Shown here: piece by piece, positions 57,060-64,000 of the stretch | How the letters are laid out: each line of letters opens with the position of its first letter | Numbering within the stretch: position 1 is the stretch's first letter | Source: Magnolia sinica | Lineage: Eukaryota > Streptophyta > Magnoliopsida > Magnoliales > Magnoliaceae | Direction: 5' to 3' | Assembly (NCBI RefSeq): GCF_029962835.1 | Contig: NC_080588.1 | Location: forward strand, 62,272,001-62,336,000 | DNA length: 64,000 bases | Position numbers and translations under genes: made by a program | The notes under the pieces: model-generated | Seen by the model: only the letters and a program-made list of their open reading frames with translations | What the model was told of the DNA's origin: nothing | Databases searched by the model: none

Positions 57060-59640
57060 ATACAGATCAATTAATTAAGATCATATGATCAAAGTGACTA
57101 TAAGAGGGTTAACAGTCAAGAAAGGTGAGGCCCACATGACTTTAAGAGGGTAACAGTCAAAAGAAGAAGAAAATGTGTGCCCCACATGGTGGATGGTGTT
57201 GATCATTGATTGGACATATAAGGAATCTTGACCGTCTATTGATTAGATGGTCACAATCTACAAATCAAAATGACTTTTAAGTAGGTCGACAAACAAAGGT
57301 GGGCCTCACCTTTTTTTTGTGATACAGAAAATTGCTTAGAACTTTTCTAGTATTACAAATATATATGAAGCAACTATTCTCATGGTGGATGGTTAGGAAT
57401 TAGGATCTTCAAACAAAATTGATTTTGAGAAAGATTAGCTATCAAAGGTTGTCCCACATGGTGGATGCATGGTCCAAAGTGCTAATGCAACTTTTACTAG
57501 TATGATAAATATGGGCCATCCATTTCACATGCGTTGATTGGATGGTTAGGATCATCCATCAATTATTTGGATTGTCTATCATGTGAGGCTATGATGTCTA
57601 GGAAAATGAATGGTCGACAATGATTATAATAGAACTCTTAGCATTCATTTGGACTTTCCATTATGAGTGCCCCACCAAAAGGCACTTTGATTTGATGATC
57701 CGTCCAATCAATGGCTAGGAAATGCGCGATCGATACTTATTATGTCATAAAAGGTATAATCAATAGTCTTGACCATCTATCATGTGTGACCCACCTTTTA
57801 TTATGGATCCCGATAAAAATCACTTTGATGGGAAGATCCTAACCATCCAATCAATGGCTAGGGAAATGGATGGTTATCCTAACCATCTAATGGGTTACTA
57901 AGAAAATGGACAGTCCATATTTAATATGCTAAAAAAAGGTGTAAATAGTGATCTGGATCAGCTAACATGGCCCCCCATTTGATTGCCAACTTTTGTTAAA
58001 AGTCACTTTTATTTGATGATTGTAATTATTTGTTCAATGGATGTGAAAATGGAAATAAAGTCCATGTTCATTATACTAGAAAGGTATAATCAGTAATCAG
58101 GATCGTCCATCATGTCCAGACAACCTTTGCTTGTCGTTCCCACCTAAAAATCACTTTGATAAATTTAACCCCTTGCCATTTGTTCCTGTCTGGAAAAAGG
58201 AACGGTCCTTATTGATTATTATAGAGACCTGATCATTAATCTAGATGGTCCATCGTGTGGGGCTAGCTTTGGTTGCCAGTCCCTCTTAAAAATCGCTTTA
58301 GGTTTGATGATCCTAAGCATCTGTCATGAATAGAAAATCTACAGTCATTATGGATTTTAATAAAGGTCTGATCAGTCATTTGGACCATCCATTATAGAGG
58401 GCTACCATTGATACCTTCACCATTAACTATTCTATCAATGGATGAGAATTGGCAGTATAAATATGTAAGATTAGAAAAGGTCCGATTAGCTATCTTTACC
58501 ATCCATCATGAGGGGCGCACCTTAGACTATCAATCCCTCCCAAAAATCACTTGATTGGATGATCCTGACCTTCCAACCAATTAATAAGGGATGGTCAAAA
58601 TTTGTTCTACTAGAAAACGTACTATCAATGACATGGACCACCTCGCACGTGATTGACAATCCCTTGTAAAAGCATCTATTTTCTAATGATCGCAACTAGG
58701 GGTGTTCACCAACCGAGCTAACTCGGTTAGCTCGTTCGACTCAACTCAGTTCGCAGCTAAGTTCAAATCGAGTTTGGTTGACTTTTTGAGCTCGAAAACG
58801 AGTTCGAGTTGCCCCAGCTCGACTCAACTCGGATGGAACCCAGCTCGAATCCAGCCAGTTTGATGACTTGGTTACTTTGATATTGATTTTGCTCACCCGG
58901 TGTTTGATGAAATGACTCAATGAAGTGTGGCTGGTGGTAGGGAAGGTATGTATATAAAACAAATACCATTTTTTCTCAATTTTTATGTTGCTAGGAAGGT
59001 ATTTAATAAAATATCTGAAAAACCTTTGCTGTTATTTTACAGATAGTGGGAATTTGAAGGTGCAGTCCAGGTGTTTGTGGAAATGCCACACAAAAACACT
59101 TGGCTCGAACTCGGCCCAAACTGGCCCCTGCTGACCGAACCGATCCGAGCTGGCCAGTCAGGCTCAAGGACCAAGCCGAGCCGAGTTCAAGCTAAGGTCA
59201 GCTAATGGCCAAGCCGAGTCGAGCTCAATTCGGCTCGATGTACACCCCTAATCACAACCTTCTAATCATGGATGGGGAAATTGATTATAATAAAGAAGTT
59301 TGATCAGTTATCTATACCGTCCATCATGAGGGCCCACCATTGAGTGCCTGTCTGTCCCTAATAATCAGTTTTATAGGATGGTGTATGTATTAGAAGTGGA
59401 CAATTTAAATTTGTTAATCAGTGATTTGGACCATTCACTATAAATGGCCCACCCAATCCCTTTTAAATGTCACCTTGATTTGATCACCTTAACCATCTCA
59501 TTATGTAAAGTAGTCCATATTAATTATAATAGAGAAGGTTGATCAATGATCTGAATCGTCCATTATAATAGCCCTAGCTTTATTTGCATACTCCTTTTTT
59601 AAAAAAATCACTTTGATCATATGATCCTAACCATCGGTCA
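57060..59640. repeat. Decayed satellite-like array, about 140-bp units
   Basis: A phrase like AAAAATCACTTTGATTTGATG then ATCCTAACCATCCAATCAAT, followed about 60 bp on by AGAAAAGGTCTGATCA and GACCATCCATCATG, recurs in order. Recognisable starts fall near 57681, 57819, 58003, 58150, 58293, 58546, 59471 and 59608, mostly 135-150 bp apart (some intervals doubled), with more decayed units between. I estimate about fifteen units. The array is interrupted by the hAT-like element at 58697. No coding potential. Confidence 0.75.
58697..59250 (+). mobile_element. hAT-like non-autonomous element, copy 6
   Basis: Starts TAGGGGTGTTCACCAACC and ends GATGTACACCCCTA. The 8-bp duplication ATCGCAAC/ATCACAAC (58689-58696, 59251-59258) matches at 7 of 8. 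The core holds GATTTTGCTCACCCGGTGTTTGA at about 58885-58907 and a decayed second repeat about 100 bp later. It lies inside the satellite-like array. Confidence 0.92.
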
Positions 59641-60110
59641 GTGTTGAAACTAGCTGAGCTGATTTTTTAAACTCAAGCCAGAGTGTTAACACTCACAGTA
59701 CTGCATGAGATAAGGCTTAATACAAAGATCTTTTAAAGGCCTATGCTAGATAAATGTCATCCCAACTCATTGTTAGTTTCTTAGAATGATTTATCGAATT
59801 TGATAACTATGGTCATGCAATTGAGAATATTAAAATTTATAAATGTCATGTCTGAACTCACATTTTCCTTAGGATAATAAAAAAATTCCCCATTTAACTC
59901 ATAAATCACATATAGATCAAGCTTCTCACATATTTAATGTAGCAGTTAAATGCTAACTAAAGGCACGTGATCATTCTTACACATGATTTTCACCATTATT
60001 ATTGATTTTTCAAGGCACATCTGCAGATATAAGCCTTATCTCAGTTAATTGGGATCACCTATATGAATTTCGTTTCATTATTCCACTCTACCAAGGGCCA
60101 TAACTTTAGT
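59641..60110. other. Intergenic stretch
   Basis: No supported feature. Confidence 0.4.
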
Positions 60111-60115
60111 TTTAG

Positions 60116-60271
60116 TTTTTATTATTATTATTATTTTATTTTATTTTATTTTTATTTACACACCCCACACACTCACGCTGTAGTGGGATTTCACCACCTA
60201 TGGATACTCGAATCCTTGACTGGGTGTTGAAACTCCTGAGCGTCTATCACCCGAGCAAGAGTAAAGATCCT
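60116..60271 (-). mobile_element. tRNA-type SINE candidate, copy 2
   Basis: On the minus strand: start near GAGGATCTTTACTCTTGCTC, box-A-like GGGTGATAGACGCTC, box-B-like GGATTCGAGTATCC, and a tail of A with TAA and TAAAA units. Flanks CATAACTTTAG (60099-60109) and CATAACTACAG (60272-60282) are a candidate target duplication, 9 of 11 matching. It is the same family as the copy at 25388-25543. Confidence 0.78.
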
Positions 60272-60409
60272 CATAACTACAGTTAACATATGAATAATTT
60301 AAACTTCTATTATCACCTCCACTAATGTCCACTTGAGCTCTTTTAGGGTATATTTTAGTTTTGAATTCATTAAATTTGAAATCAGAACTTCATGTGAGAG
60401 TTCAAAAAA

Positions 60410-60928
60410 GGGGGCCAGATTAGGTAAGAGCCGGGCCTCACCCAAGACGTTGCTACCCTCACAGTGGGACCCACCTTAATTTGTGTATTTTATATCCACC
60501 TCATCCATCCGCTTTCAAAAATTATTTTAGTACATTATCGAAAATGAAGCAGATCCAATTATCAGGTGGACCATACCATAAGAAACAGTAGTGATTGAGC
60601 ATTAATAACCCACACAAGTTTTGGATCAAGCTAATATTTCTTTTTTCCCCTTCATCTAGGCTAATCTGACCTTATCAACAGTTTGGATGGAAAATAAACA
60701 CTCCCTAAACATTAAGGTCCAATCTAAGAAGTTTTTTTATGGTAGGGTGTTCAATCACCACTGTTTCTTAGAATATGGTCCACCTGATAATTGGATCTTC
60801 TTCATTTTTTCAACCATGCCTTAAAATAATCTGGAAAAGGGGATGAACGGGTGGATATAGAATGCACATGGGTACCACGGTAAGGGCCGCACCATCTTGG
60901 GTGAGGCCGGGTTCTCGCCTCAGCTTCC
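60410..60928. mobile_element. Foldback MITE, GCCGGGCCTCACCC variant
   Basis: Left end GGGGGCCAGATTAGGTAAGA then GCCGGGCCTCACCCAAGAC; right end CTTGGGTGAGGCCGGGTTCT then CGCCTCAGCTTCC. Inner arms are of the family type (CCATACCATAAGAAACAGTA against CACTGTTTCTTAGAATATGG). Flanks TTCAAAAAA (60401-60409) and TTTAAAAAA (60929-60937) are a 9-bp duplication matching at 8 of 9. Confidence 0.85.
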
Positions 60929-60937
60929 TTTAAAAAA

Positions 60938-61406
60938 TAGCTCTTTTTGGAGGGATTTGGATTCCCTCCCATTTATTGCTATAAAACGCAAAAAAAAGCA
61001 TCCCCCACAAATGAATTCAAAGATTTCAAGGGTATGGACAGCATATCTCAGTCTTCAGTCTGTACAAGTGGGCTTATGATTTGGTTATCAAGACCGTTAC
61101 TTTGATAAGCTTGACCTTGTATGAATCACACCACAAAAACTTTCCCAGATTAGAAGATCCTGACCATTGATTTTCTTGTTTCTTTTGAATTGAACGCGGA
61201 TGGTTATTGTATTTCTTTCATTTACTACCCAAGGTTCAAAACTGTGTCAGTGAGAAGGCTTTTGCCACGTGGTCCATCCACTGTGGGGACCATCATAACA
61301 GCAGTCTTGATCAATCAAGGGCCCCAACCCCCACATGTATTAGCAGAGGACCCAAACATACTATAAATATCCTTCGGCCAAGGCCCAAGGCTCATATGCT
61401 ATAGTG
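60938..61406. other. Intergenic stretch
   Basis: No supported gene or bounded element. Confidence 0.4.
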
Positions 61407-62398
61407 GGACGAGGATTGGCTAGTGACGCTGCCAGTAGCCAGTGGCTATGGTGGGTGCTCTGTGGGCCCGACCATGATGTATGTGTTTCATCCACGCCGT
61501 CCATCTATTTTTTCAACATCATTTTATAGTGTGAGATAGATACAAATCTCATGTGAGATGGATACAAATTTCAAGTCTACCATATCATAAGAAACAGTGT
61601 TGAGTGAAGGCCCAACATAAAAACTTCCTGGGGCAAGAAAAGTTTTTTATGTATGATCTAATTAACAGGTTGGATGTCAAATAATGGTGGACATTCAATC
61701 AATGTTGTTTTCCTGTGGTGTGGTCCACGTGAGATTTAGATGTGCCTCATTTTTGGGATCAAGCCCTAAAATGATCTAAAAAAATGGATGGACGGCTTGG
61801 ATAAAACACAGCACGGACCAGTAGCAACCTGGCTGTGGCAGCGGGACGCGGATCAGGTACTACCCCAACCTCTCCCAAGCTCGGAAGAGGCTGGGATCTG
61901 AGGGGCCCACCATGATTTATGGGCTTATCAACACTGTTCATCCATTTTCCCATGTCATTTTAGCATATCAGGCCAAAAATGAGGTAGATCCAATACTCAA
62001 GTGGATCACACCACATAAAGAAGCAGTGATATTGACTCCCACCGTTGGAACCTTCCTAGGGCCCACCGTGATTTTTATTGGCCATCCAACACATTCAGAA
62101 AGTCGCATGGACCTAGATGAAGGCAAAACACAAATATTAGCTCGATCCAAAGCTTCTGCGTCTCCCAAGAAGTTTTTAATAGTGTCTATTTAATCCTTAC
62201 CGTGTGTCCCAATTGAGGTTTGGATCTCGATCATTTTTTGTCTAATATCCTAAAATGATATGAAAAAATGGATGTACGGTGTTGATAAACCCATAAGTTA
62301 CGGTGGGCCCCTCAGAGTCCCAGCCTGTTCCGATCTCGGGACAAGCGTGGGTAGTACCTAATCTCGTCCCTCGCAGCGCCACTAGCCAAACCACGTCC
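61407..62398. mobile_element. Foldback MITE hosting a second MITE
   Basis: Left end GGACGAGGATTGGCTAGTGA; right end GCCACTAGCCAAACCACGTCC. The inner MITE (61844-62369) splits the right arm between GGCTGTGGCAGC and GCAGCGCCACTAGCC. Flanks GCTATAGTG (61398-61406) and GCCGTAGAG (62399-62407) are a decayed candidate 9-bp duplication (6 of 9). Confidence 0.85.
61844..62369. mobile_element. Foldback MITE nested in another MITE
   Basis: Left end GGACGCGGATCAGGTACTAC; right end GGTAGTACCTAATCTCGTCC. Arms pair over roughly 180 bp (AGAGGCTGGGATCTGAGGGG with CCCCTCAGAGTCCCAGCCTG). A 9-bp duplication GTGGCAGCG/CTCGCAGCG (61835-61843, 62370-62378) matches at 7 of 9. Its position inside the right arm of the outer copy proves it moved later. 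Confidence 0.88.
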
Positions 62399-63168
62399 GC
62401 CGTAGAGTATTAATCAGGTTTTTAATTTGCCCAAGTGGCAGTGATCGATTCCATCGGTTGAACGTAACTTGCCTTGGATGGACCATGGTCCAAAAAGAAA
62501 CCCAGATTGGAAAATCCTAGCCATCTATTTTGGTATCATTTTCAACTAAACATGAATCATAGTTTTACTTTTCTTCTCAACCGTCTATTCAAATCACAAG
62601 CTGAAAGGTTAGGATCACTCGGTCAATTCCTCATTACCCTTTCTTTTGTTCTTACTACATCGTGGCCCACCTGATCACCATATTAAAAGATTTCTGACTT
62701 TTACGAATGACATCCACAATGGGAAATTACTCAAAGACCTGCTCACCCAGCATGCACCTTATTTCCATCTTTACATCCATTGCAAATACAAGCCGTCCAA
62801 ATTCCTTATGTCAGTCTCCACTTTCAAAAGGTCATGACTCATTTTGAATGGATGATGTTACTCTTCCAAACAATAGCAAGGAAAGTGGACAGTTCATATC
62901 GAACATATACCGTCATTGATTTAGACCCTCCCCTCTATCACGTGGGTCCCACCATTAATAACTTATCTATTTTAAAAGTCATTTTAGTCAAATGAATTTA
63001 AGGTAAGATTTGAAAAATCCTTAGTAGTGAGTGGAGCGAAACGCAATCTTTTTAAAAATTGAAAGTGTCAATTTTAGAATCGCAAGACCGGTAGACATTC
63101 AATTTGTCAATTGGAAGTGTAACGTCAGAGTCGTACGGGTAGTGAATTTAAGTTTTGAGGACCGAAAC
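62399..63168. other. Intergenic stretch
   Basis: No supported gene. Short phrases such as GAAAATCCTAGCCATCTATT echo the satellite-like array at 57060-59640, but no array is evident. Confidence 0.4.
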
Positions 63169-63694
63169 GGACGTAGATTGCGTCCTACCCCCGCCCGTCT
63201 CTAACTGGGAACGGTCAGGAGCTTTGAGGGGCCAACGTGATGTATGGTCTTATCCACACCGTCCATCCATTTTTTTTTCTATCATTTTAGGGTATAAGCT
63301 CAAAAATGAGGCAGATCCAAGGCTCAAGTGGACTACACAATGGGGATTAAACTCTTGCCGTTGAAAAATTCTTGGGGGCCACAGAAGTTTTTGATGAAGC
63401 TGATATTTGTGTTTTCTCTTCATCCATGTCTACGTAACTTTATTAGGTTGGATGGCAAATAAACATCACAGTGGGCCCTAGAAAAGTTTCAACGGTGAGA
63501 ATCATTATAATCGTTGCTTCCTGTGGTGTGGTCCACTTGAGGATTAGATTTATCATATTTTTGGTTTTACATCCTAAAATGATACCAAAAATTGGATGGA
63601 CGGTGTGGATAAGACCTATACATCACAGTGGCCACTCAAAGCACCTGCCCGTTCCCATCTGCAGACTGACGGGTGTAGGACGCAATCCGCGTCC
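63169..63694. mobile_element. Foldback MITE with well-kept terminal repeats
   Basis: Left GGACGTAGATTGCGTCCTAC, right GTAGGACGCAATCCGCGTCC, pairing over the whole stretch. Further arm pairs: GGAACGGTCAGGAGCTTTGA with CAAAGCACCTGCCCGTTCCC, and TTATCCACACCGTCCATCC with GGATGGACGGTGTGGATAA. The loop has GGCCACAGAAGTTTTTGATG and GGTTGGATGGCAAATAAACA. A target duplication was not resolved. Confidence 0.88.
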
Positions 63695-63744
63695 GGTGTT
63701 TGCGGGGAGTTATTTCGGAAGGGGATTTGGAGTTGCCCAGGTTA

Positions 63745-64000
63745 CAAGTTAGTAGGTGGTACCCTGACTGTACGGGGTCTACCTTAATGAATATGTTTTA
63801 TATCCACGCTGTCTGTACGTTTTTTCATCTCATTGTAGATTTGATTCTAAAATTTAAGCATATCAAAATCTCAGGTGGACTACACCGCTGGAAACTGTGG
63901 TGATCGGCCATTAAAAACTTATTATGGGCCATAAAAGTTTTGGATCAAGCTGATCTCTATATTTCCCTTCATCCAGGTTTGTTTGATCTTATCAACAGGT
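63745..64000. mobile_element. Foldback MITE cut by the window end
   Basis: Left arm only: ATATCCACGCTGTCTGTACG, CAGGTGGACTACACCGCTGG, CCATTAAAAACTTATTATGG, then the loop ATCAAGCTGATCTCTATATT, which stops at the window edge. Confidence 0.75.

Noticed and set aside
1-64000. tRNA, rRNA, CRISPR, riboswitch or bacterial operon features
   Set aside because: Nothing of this kind is seen; the window is eukaryotic repeat-rich DNA. The tRNA-like boxes found belong to SINE candidates.

Overview
This is a plant nuclear intergenic window dominated by transposable elements. Three things point to a flowering plant: a lecithin:cholesterol acyltransferase-like gene with a signal peptide and GT-AG intron, chromodomain Ty3/gypsy elements, and MITE, hAT-like and SINE-like repeats. 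The very abundant foldback repeat built around GTGGGCCCACCATGATGTA is a type I associate with magnoliid genomes. That lineage guess is inference only.

Layout. 1-988: non-coding 3' part of a gypsy element ending in a polypurine tract. 989-18392: one LTR (TGTAACGCCC...GGGCGTTACA) opened by two insertions: a hAT-like element (1438-2336, 8-bp TSD CTCAACAT) and a complete 13-kb chromovirus (2484-15539, 5-bp TSD TGACA) with 4.1-kb LTRs, an open RT-RNase H frame and broken gag, protease, integrase and chromodomain. 19014-19541: a palindrome of 21-bp tandem units. 20.6-25.6 kb: foldback MITEs, one holding a SINE. 25783-28443: a minus-strand, internally deleted gypsy element. 28575-29277: a solo LTR inside one copy of a tandem duplication. 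31.0-31.6 kb: a MITE whose loop is an AT microsatellite. 33283-33702: a small intact single-exon gene for a 139-aa basic, Ser-rich protein. 34.7-46.4 kb: a mosaic of MITEs, hAT-like elements and local duplications, many nested. 46.4-52.1 kb: AT-rich sequence with a 280-bp hairpin element. 52179-56669: the acyltransferase gene, two exons, with a 3.2-kb intron loaded with mobile elements. 57.1-59.6 kb: a decayed satellite of about 140-bp units with a hAT-like insertion. 60.1-64.0 kb: another SINE and more foldback MITEs, including one MITE inside another.

Only two host genes are supported. The most interesting content is the repeat biology: (i) a foldback MITE family with roughly 150-200-bp inverted arms and candidate 9-bp duplications, whose motifs also occur inside the chromovirus LTR; (ii) a hAT-like non-autonomous family with constant TAGGGGTGTACAC ends, 8-bp TSDs and different internal cargo in different copies, which looks like gene-fragment capture; (iii) an inverted array of 21-bp units. 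Insertion order can be read directly from the target-site duplications in several places.
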